A stretch of 53,646 bases of DNA. Source: Parcubacteria bacterium C7867-004. GTDB lineage: Bacteria; Patescibacteria; Paceibacteria; UBA9973; UBA2103. Of the stretch, positions 6,621-14,898 are shown one piece after another. A program made the translations under genes and the position numbers. The stretch is from contig LFCN01000004.1 in NCBI GenBank assembly GCA_001189075.1, forward strand, positions 1-53,646. The letters are read 5' to 3'. Positions within the stretch are counted from its first letter, which is position 1; every line of letters starts with the position of its first letter. Below the pieces are notes generated by a model, which made no database searches, was not told the origin of the DNA, and saw nothing but the letters and a program-made list of their open reading frames with translations.

Positions 6621-7665
6621 CCCGTTCGTCCTCATCTCGTTGGTCATACTGGGGCTTACGCTGCTTGGCACGGTCGTGATCCCGTACGCGCTCGCGACGA
6701 CCTACGACCGCACTCCTTCGAACGCGACCTCCACCGCGCTCTTCCAGAAGAAGAAGGAAGCACCGAAGTTTGATGCTGCGAAGTACGATGCGCGCATGAT
6801 CTCGATAGCGAACTACGCCTCGACTACCGCAACTACCACACCTCGTCTCTGGCCCGCGAAGACCGTCTATCCTAACTCGGGAGCCATTCTTCCCGACAAG
6901 CGCATCATCGCCTATTACGGCAATTTCTATTCCACGAAGATGGGCATCCTCGGCGAGTATGAGAAGCCGGTAGTGCTCCAAAAGATGAAGCAGGAGATCG
7001 CCCGCTGGGAGACGGCCGACCCGGGTGTGAAAGTCATGCCTGCTATCGAATACATTGCGGTGGTCGCGCAGGATAATCCGGGTAAGAGCGGCATGTATCG
7101 TGCGCGCATGCCGGACGACCAGACCGACATGGCGGTAGCAATGGCGAAAGAGATCGACGGGATCGTGATCCTCGATATCCAAGTCGGTCTCTCGACGGTG
7201 CAGTCGGAGATTCCTGCGCTCGACGCGTATCTCTCGATGCCGCAGGTGCACCTCGCGCTTGATCCGGAATTCTCCATGAAGGGTGGAGAGAAGCCGGGTA
7301 CGGTCATCGGCTCGCTCAACTCGAGTGATATCAATTACGCTATCCAGTATCTTTCCGATCTCGTGCGCGAGCATAATCTCCCGCCGAAGGTCCTCATCGT
7401 GCATCGCTTCACGCAGGCGATGGTGAAGAACGCCGAGCTCATCAAGCCGACGCCTGAGGTGCAGGTGGTCATGGTCATGGACGGATGGGGAAGCCCGGCC
7501 CGAAAGATCGGCACGTATAAGAGCTTCATCTATCCGGAGCCGGTGCAGTTCACCGGATTCAAGCTGTTCTATAAGAACGATCTCAAGCCACCGTCCGAGC
7601 GCTTGCTCACTCCCGCCGAGCTTTTGAAGCTGACACCGCAGCCGATGTTCGTGCAATATCAGTGA
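6592..7665 (+). CDS. membrane-anchored exported protein, unknown function
   Basis: The protein has 357 residues. Residues 10-35 form a signal anchor or signal peptide (NPFVLISLVILGLTLLG). The rest is a soluble domain starting near residue 100 with RIIAYYGNFYSTKMG and containing alternating strand-helix patterns (IDGIVILDIQVG, PPKVLIVHRFT, VQVVMVMDGWG) that suggest a TIM-barrel-like fold such as those of glycosidase-related exported proteins. I cannot identify catalytic residues with certainty. The start lies inside the preceding small membrane protein gene with no Shine-Dalgarno motif. A role at the cell envelope is the only safe inference. Confidence 0.75.
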   Translation: MTHLKHSLRNPFVLISLVILGLTLLGTVVIPYALATTYDRTPSNATSTALFQKKKEAPKFDAAKYDARMISIANYASTTATTTPRLWPAKTVYPNSGAILPDKRIIAYYGNFYSTKMGILGEYEKPVVLQKMKQEIARWETADPGVKVMPAIEYIAVVAQDNPGKSGMYRARMPDDQTDMAVAMAKEIDGIVILDIQVGLSTVQSEIPALDAYLSMPQVHLALDPEFSMKGGEKPGTVIGSLNSSDINYAIQYLSDLVREHNLPPKVLIVHRFTQAMVKNAELIKPTPEVQVVMVMDGWGSPARKIGTYKSFIYPEPVQFTGFKLFYKNDLKPPSERLLTPAELLKLTPQPMFVQYQ

Positions 7666-7748
7666 GGCGGCTTGCGATAGACAATTGAAGTCAGGAGAGT
7701 ACGATATCGCACACAGGTGTAACCCTGGTGTTCATTAGGGAGTTGATC

Positions 7749-7913
7749 ATGCTGCAACCGATGAAGCCTGTGCCGCCGATCTTGCGGGATGACCACGAGT
7801 CGGGCTACCGCTCGAAAGTCCAGCCGCCGCCCCCTCCAGACCCACGCGGCGAGTCCCCGCTCGCGATCCCTGACAAGGATGGTCAGGACCCGGATTCTGG
7901 CGAGAGACCCTGA
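7749..7913 (+). CDS. small proline-rich ORF with SD
   Basis: This 54-residue ORF is rich in Pro, Asp and Arg (KVQPPPPPDPRGE is the central part) and has no recognised family. Support comes from an SD-like TTAGGGAG (7735-7742) 6 nt before the ATG and from an intrinsic terminator just after the stop, so a short independent transcript is likely. A GTG at 7728 in the same frame is less likely because it would place the SD inside the coding region. It could also be a non-coding RNA. Confidence 0.45.
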   Translation: MLQPMKPVPPILRDDHESGYRSKVQPPPPPDPRGESPLAIPDKDGQDPDSGERP

Positions 7914-7919
7914 CCGACG

Positions 7920-7944
7920 CGTCCGCATCAGTTGCGGACGTTTT
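7920..7944 (+). terminator. intrinsic terminator
   Basis: CGTCCGCA (7920-7927) pairs with TGCGGACG (7933-7940), followed by TTTT. It ends the small transcript before the ATPase promoter. Confidence 0.8.
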
Positions 7945-7969
7945 CATATCCCTTCCTATAGGTGCGCGG

Positions 7970-7975
7970 TATAAT
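7970..7975 (+). promoter_or_regulatory. consensus -10 box, leaderless 7983 gene
   Basis: TATAAT ends 7 nt before the ATG at 7983. It is a perfect consensus and decides the start, because an in-frame ATG at 7962 would lie upstream of it. Confidence 0.8.
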
Positions 7976-7982
7976 CCTTTCT

Positions 7983-9788
7983 ATGTACAACCCCGAGCGC
8001 GTAACCTATTTCGCTGCAACTGATGCGCGAGGGAAGCGCGTGCCCTTCGGCATCAAGGCGAAGGATCGCAGTCGCCACATGTACGTCATCGGGAAGACGG
8101 GTATGGGTAAGTCGACCATGCTCGAGAACATGGCGATCCAGGATATCCGGAACGGAGAAGGTATGGCCTTCATCGATCCGCACGGAAGCGCCGTTGAGAA
8201 GCTGCTCGATTTCATACCGCCCGAGCGCATAAAGGACGTCGTATATTTCGCGCCGTTCGATCTCGCACAGCCAATCGCGTTCAACGTGATGGAGGACGTC
8301 GGGTACGACAAGCGGCATCTCGTGGTGTCGGGACTCATGGCCACCTTCAAGAAGATCTGGGTGGATGCGTGGTCCGCCCGCATGGAATACATCCTCTCGA
8401 ACACGCTGCTCGCGCTCCTTGAGTATCCTGACTCGACCCTGCTCGGGGTGAACCGCATGTACACCGACAAGAACTACCGGAAGAAGGTGGTTGAGAACGT
8501 GAAGGATCCGGTGGTGAAGGATTTCTGGACGAAGGAGTTCGCGAATTACGGCGATCGGTATACGCAGGAAGCGACTCCGGCGATTCAGAACAAGATCGGG
8601 CAGTTCACGAGCAACCCGCTCATACGCAACATCATCGGCCAGCCGCACTCTACCTTCGACATCCGAGATCTGATGGATTCGCGCAAGATCCTGCTTGTGA
8701 ACCTCTCGAAGGGGCTGGTGGGCGATACCAATATGCAGCTCCTGGGGTCCATGATAACGACGCGCATCTTCCTCGGCGCGATGAGCCGCGCAAATCTTCC
8801 GGCACACGAGCTCGCAAAAGCACCGAGCTTCTATTTCTATGTCGACGAGTTCCAGAACTTCGCGAACGAGAGCTTCTCGGAAATTCTCTCCGAAGCCCGA
8901 AAGTATCAGCTGAACCTGATCATCGCGCACCAGTACGTTGCCCAAATGGAAGAGGAAGTACAGGCTGCCGTTTTTGGTAACGTCGGTACGACGGTCTCGT
9001 TCCGAGTCGGTCCGCTCGATGCCGAGCTTCTTGAGAAAGTCTTCATGCCGAAGTTCCTGCAGGAGGATCTCGTGAACCTGGGGTACACACAGATTTACCT
9101 TTCACTCATGATCGATGGAGTCGGTTCTCAGCCGTTCTCAGCGCTCACCATTCCGCCTATCGAGCAGCCCGCTCGTTCCTATCGCCAGGAGGTGATCGAG
9201 ATGTCGCGCCTGCAGTTCGCGCCGGCCGGACGCGAAGGTATCGAGGAATCGATCCTTACGGAACTCTCGCTCTCCGATGTCGAAGAGCAGGCTGCACGTG
9301 CACGGCAGTCAGAAGAGGATAAGAACAAGGCAGCACGTCCGATGACTTCCACACAGGCTCGGCCCGCTCCTCGTCGCGATGATCGTCCGGCTCCGCGAGA
9401 AGAGCGACCAGCTCCAAGAGAGGATAGGGGACCGGTTCGTCATGCTGAGCGTCCATCGTCTCGCCCTGCGCCGGCTCGGGAAGAACGCGCTCAACCGCAA
9501 GCAGCCACGAAGACCGCGGACGACCTTAAGGCAATTCTGCGTGCGACGATCGCAGGAGCTGCGAAGGAAACGCAGAAGAAGGAGCAGGGAAAGGAACAGA
9601 ACCTCAGGCATGCGCTCTCAGATGTGATCCGCAATACCGAGCCGGAACCTCGTCCAAGGATCCCGAAGCCGCAGGAGCCCCAGTCTCGAATGGAAGAGCG
9701 TCCGCACCCGCCCGCACCGCGCGAAGAGCCACGCCCCATATTTGAAGTGCCTGAGGAGACGCTGCGATCTTTGTTCAAGGACGTGTAA
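7983..9788 (+). CDS. VirD4/TraG-like type IV secretion ATPase
   Basis: The protein has 601 residues. Its ATPase domain carries Walker A GKTGMGKST (near residue 34), FIDPHGSAVEKLL, typical of CPR TraG/VirD4-like proteins, and Walker B FYFYVDEFQNFA (near residue 285) followed by a sensor region IIAHQY. Such hexameric ATPases move DNA or drive secretion and pilus systems. From about residue 430 the chain becomes disordered and very rich in Pro, Arg, Glu and Ala. No N-terminal transmembrane helices are seen, unlike classical VirD4, and no other type IV secretion gene is next to it, so the substrate is unknown. It could be a DNA pump for uptake. Confidence 0.85.
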   Translation: MYNPERVTYFAATDARGKRVPFGIKAKDRSRHMYVIGKTGMGKSTMLENMAIQDIRNGEGMAFIDPHGSAVEKLLDFIPPERIKDVVYFAPFDLAQPIAFNVMEDVGYDKRHLVVSGLMATFKKIWVDAWSARMEYILSNTLLALLEYPDSTLLGVNRMYTDKNYRKKVVENVKDPVVKDFWTKEFANYGDRYTQEATPAIQNKIGQFTSNPLIRNIIGQPHSTFDIRDLMDSRKILLVNLSKGLVGDTNMQLLGSMITTRIFLGAMSRANLPAHELAKAPSFYFYVDEFQNFANESFSEILSEARKYQLNLIIAHQYVAQMEEEVQAAVFGNVGTTVSFRVGPLDAELLEKVFMPKFLQEDLVNLGYTQIYLSLMIDGVGSQPFSALTIPPIEQPARSYRQEVIEMSRLQFAPAGREGIEESILTELSLSDVEEQAARARQSEEDKNKAARPMTSTQARPAPRRDDRPAPREERPAPREDRGPVRHAERPSSRPAPAREERAQPQAATKTADDLKAILRATIAGAAKETQKKEQGKEQNLRHALSDVIRNTEPEPRPRIPKPQEPQSRMEERPHPPAPREEPRPIFEVPEETLRSLFKDV

Positions 9789-9817
9789 CGTCCGGTCTGC
9801 GGTACGCGTTATATACG

Positions 9818-9961
9818 ATGAACGACATTATCAGAACCGATACGGCATACCGGCATGATCCAAGCTTGATTGCCCAGCTCCAGTGCATAGAAACTGCACT
9901 GGAGCTGGGCGCATTGCGTCCCTTAGTCCTACCGCGTATCGTTCCCGTACTACATGTCTAA
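9818..9961 (+). CDS. possible small ORF, 47 residues
   Basis: An ATG at 9818 opens a 47-codon frame that ends at 9961 inside the start of the next gene. An AT-rich TTATAT (9809-9814) lies close upstream. Most of the frame covers a perfect hairpin (9872-9910), so the sequence may be selected for RNA or DNA structure rather than protein. I recognise no family. Confidence 0.25.
   Translation: MNDIIRTDTAYRHDPSLIAQLQCIETALELGALRPLVLPRIVPVLHV
9872..9910 (+). other. perfect 16-bp hairpin
   Basis: GCCCAGCTCCAGTGCA (9872-9887), loop of 7, TGCACTGGAGCTGGGC (9895-9910). There is no U-tract on either strand. It lies at the boundary between the ATPase gene and the glycan locus. Confidence 0.85.
9937..9942 (+). 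promoter_or_regulatory. possible -10 box of 9954 gene
   Basis: TATCGT ends 11 nt before the ATG at 9954. Confidence 0.4.
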
Positions 9962-11399
9962 GACCATCCTTGTCACCGGCGGAGCCGGATTCATCGGCAG
10001 CAATCTCTGTAAGCGCCTTGTAAATGATGGGCATCGGGTAATCAGCCTCGACAATTATTTCGCGGGAAGCCAGAAGAATCACGTCCCGGGCGTCGAATAC
10101 CGCGAAGGCCATACCAAGGACATCGAGCAGCATGTCAGCGAGACTCCCGACGTGGTGTATCATCTGGGCGAATATTCCCGAGTCGAGCAGAGCGTTCTCG
10201 AGCCTGATGTCGTCTTTGACCTGAATACCGAAGGCACGAAGGGTGTCATCGCGTTCTGGAAGAAGCGACGGTGCAAGCTCGTGTATGCCGGCTCGTCCAC
10301 GAAATTCGCGGACGAGGGGTTGGACAAGGAGACGGTCCCGTATGTCGCGACGAAAGCCGCGAACACCGAACTCGTCAAAGCCGTTGGTGACTCGGAAGGA
10401 CTTTCGTACGCCATCACGTATTTCTATAACGTATACGGGCCGGGCGAGCGGGCCGGCGTCTACGGTACCGTCATAGAAGCGTTCAAGCAGATGTACCAGG
10501 AAGGCGTACCGTTCACCATCACGAGTCCCGGTACGCAAGCGCGGAACTTCACGCATGTCGATGATATTGTCGATGGTCTCGTACTCGTCGGCGAGCATGG
10601 GCAAGGAGACGAATACGGCCTCGGGAACGAACGGATCTTCACCATCCTCGAGGTAGCGAATCTGTTCGGGGGAGATGTTGTGATGCTGCCTGCACGCAGC
10701 GCTAACCGCACGCTATCTAAACTTGATACGTCGAAGTCACGCTCACTTGGCTGGAACCCGACACGCGAGCTCGATGCATACATCAGCGACTTTCGCGCTT
10801 CCTGTCCTCGTGGAGTCGCTCGCGAGAAGCGCGTCCTCGTATTCTCGACGACCTTCTATCCGATAATGGGACCGGCAGAGCAGGCGCTCGTCGAGCTCAT
10901 GCGGCAAATGCCTGACGTATCATTCGATATTGTGACTGCGGCATTCGCTCACGATGCGCACGCATCGGGGTCACCCGTTGCCAATGCGCAGGTGCATCGT
11001 GTTGGCTTTGGTCATCCCGTCGATAAGTACCTACTGCCAATTCTGGGTTCCCTGAAAGGCATGGCGCTCCAGCGTACACATCGCTATCTTTTCGCCTGGG
11101 CACTTATGGCGAGCTACGGCGCGCTCGCTGGTATTCTCGTGCGACGGCTGAAGCGACTTCCACTGCTTACCACCCTCGCCGATCAGCGTCTGGAAAACAT
11201 TTCCCCGATCGTACGATTGCTGCTGCGTCTCATCCTCTCGGAAACGGATCAGGTCTATGGCATCGACGCGACGCAGGAGGCACAGGTTCAGGGAGTCGCG
11301 CGTCGTGCTCTTGCTCGCACCTCGATAGGGGAAGGGGACGCATTCGCTAATCAGCTGCGTTATGCGTATGCGCAGACGCTCATCGCTCTGAAGTCATAA
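9954..11399 (+). CDS. SDR epimerase fused to half glycosyltransferase
   Basis: The 481-residue protein joins two parts. Residues 1-280 are an extended SDR nucleotide-sugar epimerase/dehydratase: ILVTGGAGFIGSN (NAD binding), LGEYSRVEQSV, a Ser-containing AGSSTKF strand and the catalytic YVATK (YxxxK). Residues 285-481 start with KRVLVFSTTFYPIMGPAEQ, which matches the acceptor-side N-terminal Rossmann half of GT4 glycosyltransferases, but the donor-binding C-terminal half is missing. The partner half could be another protein, or the segment may only bind acceptor. It opens the glycan locus, and the next gene follows 11 nt downstream. Confidence 0.75.
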   Translation: MSKTILVTGGAGFIGSNLCKRLVNDGHRVISLDNYFAGSQKNHVPGVEYREGHTKDIEQHVSETPDVVYHLGEYSRVEQSVLEPDVVFDLNTEGTKGVIAFWKKRRCKLVYAGSSTKFADEGLDKETVPYVATKAANTELVKAVGDSEGLSYAITYFYNVYGPGERAGVYGTVIEAFKQMYQEGVPFTITSPGTQARNFTHVDDIVDGLVLVGEHGQGDEYGLGNERIFTILEVANLFGGDVVMLPARSANRTLSKLDTSKSRSLGWNPTRELDAYISDFRASCPRGVAREKRVLVFSTTFYPIMGPAEQALVELMRQMPDVSFDIVTAAFAHDAHASGSPVANAQVHRVGFGHPVDKYLLPILGSLKGMALQRTHRYLFAWALMASYGALAGILVRRLKRLPLLTTLADQRLENISPIVRLLLRLILSETDQVYGIDATQEAQVQGVARRALARTSIGEGDAFANQLRYAYAQTLIALKS

Positions 11400-11410
11400 T
11401 CATTACCATC

Positions 11411-12619
11411 ATGAAGCGCATCCTCATATTCTCCCTCAACTACTATCCCCGTTTCATCGGCGGTGCTGAGGTGGCTATTAAGGAGATAACCGATCGCGTT
11501 TCTCCCGAGGAGATCGAGTTCCACATGGTTACGCTCCGGTTCGATTCCAATCTTCCGAAGAAGGAGCGCGTCGGGAACGTGATAGTGCACCGCATCGGTC
11601 CGACGGTGAAGGATCCGTCGATAGCGGACCTTAAGAAGTTCCCTCTGCATCTGAACAAGCATCTGTATCAGATACTCGCGGCAGACAAGGCGCTTTGGCT
11701 GCACCTCCAATATCGCTTCGACGGCATCTGGGCCATGATGGCACACTCGTGTGGCATCCCCGCAGCCATCTTTAAGATTTTCATGCCGAAAGTACCGTAC
11801 CTGCTTACGCTCCAGGAAGGGGATCCGCCTGAGCATATCGAGCGCCTCGCGCGTCCCGTATGGCCGCTCTTCAAGCGCGGATTCACGAGCGCGGATTATA
11901 TCCAGCCGATCTCGAACTTCCTATTCGCGTGGGGCATACGCATGGGCTTCAAAGGATACGGCGAGGTTATACCGAACGCGGTTGACGTCCCGAAGTTCGC
12001 GAAGGTGCAGCAGACGGCTGACATCGAACGCATGAAGGAGAAGCTCGGGAAGAAAGATGATGACGTGTTCATGGTCACAACCTCACGTCTCGTCCATAAG
12101 AATGCCGTCGACGATTGTATCCGCGCGCTCCCGCTTCTTCCAGAACACGTCTCGTTCCTTATCTACGGCATCGGTCCGGATGAGGAGAAATTACGTGCTC
12201 TCGCTGAGGAGCTCGGTGTAGCTGATCGCTCACGCTTCATGGGGCAGATCAGCCATGACGAGATGCCGCTCATGCTCCGCGCGTGCGATATATTCATTCG
12301 TCCGTCGCGATCGGAAGGTATGGGTAATTCCTTCGTTGAGGCCATGGCCGCCGGGCTTCCGGTTATTGCGACACAGGAGGGCGGTATTGCCGATTTCCTA
12401 TTCGATGAGAAAAAGAATCCCGACAAAGGGACTACGGGGTGGGCGGTAGCGAGTGATTCGCCAGAGGAGATCAGAGATGCGGTGAAGGATATACTCGCGC
12501 GCCCAGAGAAGGTTGCGAGTGTTACGAACACCGCGCGCGCTATGGTCGAAAAGACCTATGACTGGGATATCGTCGCGTCCTCAATGCGAAGCCTCTTCAC
12601 ACGCATGACGACGCGGTAG
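11411..12619 (+). CDS. GT4 family glycosyltransferase
   Basis: This 402-residue protein has both Rossmann halves of a GT-B fold enzyme: N-terminal RILIFSLNYYPRFIGGAEVA (GGAE-type acceptor loop) and a C-terminal donor domain with VTTSRLVHKNAVDD, IYGIGPDEEKL and the EX7E motif SEGMGNSFVEAMAAGLPVI. It probably transfers a sugar from a nucleotide donor to a growing lipid-linked glycan at the cytoplasmic face. No TAnnnT box lies 6-12 nt upstream; it follows the fusion gene by only 11 nt and is probably co-transcribed. Confidence 0.88.
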   Translation: MKRILIFSLNYYPRFIGGAEVAIKEITDRVSPEEIEFHMVTLRFDSNLPKKERVGNVIVHRIGPTVKDPSIADLKKFPLHLNKHLYQILAADKALWLHLQYRFDGIWAMMAHSCGIPAAIFKIFMPKVPYLLTLQEGDPPEHIERLARPVWPLFKRGFTSADYIQPISNFLFAWGIRMGFKGYGEVIPNAVDVPKFAKVQQTADIERMKEKLGKKDDDVFMVTTSRLVHKNAVDDCIRALPLLPEHVSFLIYGIGPDEEKLRALAEELGVADRSRFMGQISHDEMPLMLRACDIFIRPSRSEGMGNSFVEAMAAGLPVIATQEGGIADFLFDEKKNPDKGTTGWAVASDSPEEIRDAVKDILARPEKVASVTNTARAMVEKTYDWDIVASSMRSLFTRMTTR

Positions 12620-12622
12620 AAT
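12617..12622 (+). promoter_or_regulatory. -10 box, leaderless 12632 gene
   Basis: TAGAAT ends 9 nt before the ATG at 12632 and overlaps the stop codon of the upstream glycosyltransferase. Confidence 0.55.
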
Positions 12623-12631
12623 TGAATTCCT

Positions 12632-13729
12632 ATGCGGCTTCTTATTGCGACACCGCTGTATCCTCCTGAGCTCGGAGGGCCCGCGACCTACTCGAAGATC
12701 CTCGAGGAAGAATTACCGAAGCATGGCATCACGGTTGCGTTAGTTAAATTTACGGACGTGAAGCGGTATCCGAAAGGCATCCGCTCGCTGCTCTATTTCT
12801 TCACGCTCCTTCGAGCGGGAAAGGATGCCGACCTCATATTCGCGCTTGATCCAGTATCGACCGGACTCCCGTCGCTCATGGCGGCGAAACTCCTCCGTAA
12901 ACCATTAGTGCTCAAGATTGTCGGAGATTACGCATGGGAGCAGGGAAAACAGCGGTTCGGTATCTCCTCCTCGCTTGATATGTTCGTGCGTGAGCGCCAG
13001 CATTCTCCTCTGGTGCGCTTGTTCCAGCAAGTGCAGACCTACGTGGCAAAGGAGGCGAAGACGGTTATCGTGCCGAGCGAATATCTGAAAGGCATCATTG
13101 AGCACTGGGGAGTAGCGAATGATCGCATCACGGTGATCCACAATGCGGTTACGAAAGAGAATGCTGGTACGCTTCCGAAAGATCTTCCGCAGAAGCGTCC
13201 TCGCATCATCTCAGTCGGCAGGCTCGTGCCCTGGAAGGGAATGGGCGGGCTCATTGATGCGGTCGCAGATGCGCGCCAGAAGATTCCGGACGCAACGCTC
13301 ATCATCGCGGGGGAAGGTCCTGATCGCAATGACCTCGAGGCGTATGCGAAGGCACGCCTTAGGGACGGCTACCAATTCACGGGGAGTCTTGATAACGGTG
13401 AAGTGCATGCGCTGCTCGCGAGTGCGGATATGCTCGTACTCAACTCCTCATACGAAGGCCTCTCGCATCTCCTTATCGAGGCGATGATCGAAGGTACGCC
13501 CACCATCGCTACCGCAGTTGGTGGCAACGGTGAGGTTATCACCGACGGCGTAGACGGCATGCTCGTGCCCCATGGAGACCGTACGGCGCTTGCAGACGCA
13601 ATCGTTGCACTCGCTACCGAGGAGGGTCTTGCTGAGCGTCTTCACTTCGCAGCGAAGGAATCGAGCAAGCGCTTCAGCGTCAAGACCATGATCGAGCAGA
13701 CCTCGAAGATTCTCACCGAGAACGTATGA
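12632..13729 (+). CDS. GT4 family glycosyltransferase
   Basis: A 365-residue GT-B enzyme. The N-terminal domain begins LLIATPLYPPELGGPATYS, and the C-terminal domain contains SVGRLVPWKGMGGLIDAV, IIAGEGPDRNDLEA and the EX7E stretch SYEGLSHLLIEAMIEGTP. The stop overlaps the following GT4 gene in an ATGA, so both should be made together. Donor and acceptor sugars cannot be read from the sequence. Confidence 0.88.
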   Translation: MRLLIATPLYPPELGGPATYSKILEEELPKHGITVALVKFTDVKRYPKGIRSLLYFFTLLRAGKDADLIFALDPVSTGLPSLMAAKLLRKPLVLKIVGDYAWEQGKQRFGISSSLDMFVRERQHSPLVRLFQQVQTYVAKEAKTVIVPSEYLKGIIEHWGVANDRITVIHNAVTKENAGTLPKDLPQKRPRIISVGRLVPWKGMGGLIDAVADARQKIPDATLIIAGEGPDRNDLEAYAKARLRDGYQFTGSLDNGEVHALLASADMLVLNSSYEGLSHLLIEAMIEGTPTIATAVGGNGEVITDGVDGMLVPHGDRTALADAIVALATEEGLAERLHFAAKESSKRFSVKTMIEQTSKILTENV

Positions 13730-14865
13730 CCAAGGTACTGTTCGTTTCGAACGATCCTGCGCTCTTTATAGAAGGAAGCGCGGTACGAACGCGCATGCAG
13801 CGCTACGCGCACGAGATCGGCGAACTCTTTATTGTCTCCCGTGCACCCGAGTCATGTGTGATCGAAGAGGGTCCGCTCATGATCAAGGGGGTCAAGACTA
13901 CGAAGCTCGGCGTCGTGAGTGCGCTCGCCCGTGCCGCCCGTTCAATCATTCTCGAGCGGGGTATCGAGATAGTGTCAGCTCAGGACCCCTTCGAGTACGG
14001 CTTGGCGGCGCTGAACGCAACAAAAGGAACAGCAGCGAAACTCCACATACAAGTGCATACCGATCTCTGGTCACCATGGTTCATACACGGCGGGAATGCG
14101 CTCTCCGCGCAGGTGCGTATGCCGCTCCTGAATCGTGTGCGCAGGATCATCGCGGACCGGGTGCTGCCTCACGCCGATGGAATCCGCACTGTATCGAACC
14201 GCGTGCGTGAATCCCTCATCGTGCGCTACGACAGCCGTATCCCGTCGCCGTCCGTTATTCCCATAGAGGTTGATAGCAAGCTACCTGATGCAGTCCCGCT
14301 TCCTCCACACGATTTCACGTTCGCGCTCATCACGGTAAGCCGTCTTGAGCCGGAGAAGCGGATCGAAGACCTCATTTTCGCGATCGCACGCGTGAGTATG
14401 CGCTACCCGTCCGTCGGGCTCTTCATCGTCGGTGAAGGAAGTATGCGCACTCGTCTCGAACGCATGGTACACAGACTCAATCTTGGAAACCGCGTGGTAT
14501 TCCTCGGCGCGCGAACTGATGCCCGCGGCCTGATGCGAAGCTGCCAGGCGTACATTCAGGCGAGCGGGTATGAGGGCTACGGACTCACGCTCGTCGAGGC
14601 AGCCCTCTCCCGTATCCCGATCATAACCACCGACGTCGGCATTGTTGGAGAGGTCTTTAAAGGCTTTGAAGAGGTGCTCGTAGCGCCTCCTGGAGACCCC
14701 GCAGCGCTCGCTACTCATATCATGGGACTGGTCGAGGATATGGACTGCAGGAGCCAGCTCATCATGTCCGCCGAACACGCAGCTAAGGAGCATTTGGCCC
14801 AGAACATGGACCAACCGAAGGCCATAGCCCTCGACCTTGCCCGGTTACTCGAAAAAAAGGGCTAA
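13726..14865 (+). CDS. GT4 family glycosyltransferase
   Basis: A 379-residue GT-B enzyme starting TKVLFVSNDPALFIEGSAV. Donor-domain motifs are ITVSRLEPEKRIEDLIFA, FIVGEGSMRTRLE and EX7E in GYEGYGLTLVEAALSRIP. Start and upstream stop share ATGA. It closes a set of three consecutive GT4 genes, and a 33-nt gap separates it from yvcK. Confidence 0.88.
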   Translation: MTKVLFVSNDPALFIEGSAVRTRMQRYAHEIGELFIVSRAPESCVIEEGPLMIKGVKTTKLGVVSALARAARSIILERGIEIVSAQDPFEYGLAALNATKGTAAKLHIQVHTDLWSPWFIHGGNALSAQVRMPLLNRVRRIIADRVLPHADGIRTVSNRVRESLIVRYDSRIPSPSVIPIEVDSKLPDAVPLPPHDFTFALITVSRLEPEKRIEDLIFAIARVSMRYPSVGLFIVGEGSMRTRLERMVHRLNLGNRVVFLGARTDARGLMRSCQAYIQASGYEGYGLTLVEAALSRIPIITTDVGIVGEVFKGFEEVLVAPPGDPAALATHIMGLVEDMDCRSQLIMSAEHAAKEHLAQNMDQPKAIALDLARLLEKKG

Positions 14866-14871
14866 CCTGGG

Positions 14872-14877
14872 TACACT
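14872..14877 (+). promoter_or_regulatory. possible -10 box of yvcK
   Basis: TACACT lies 21 nt before the yvcK ATG, predicting a short leader of roughly 14 nt. This is farther than for the other genes. Confidence 0.4.
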
Positions 14878-14898
14878 ATCGGGAGTTATCACTCTGGC

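Noticed and set aside
6478..7656. 392-codon open frame on the minus strand
   Set aside because: It is antisense to two plus-strand genes with better start context and membrane-protein features.
7956..8945. 329-codon open frame on the minus strand
   Set aside because: It is antisense to the VirD4-like ATPase, whose motifs are certain.
9872..9910. Hairpin read as an intrinsic terminator
   Set aside because: No T-run follows on either strand.
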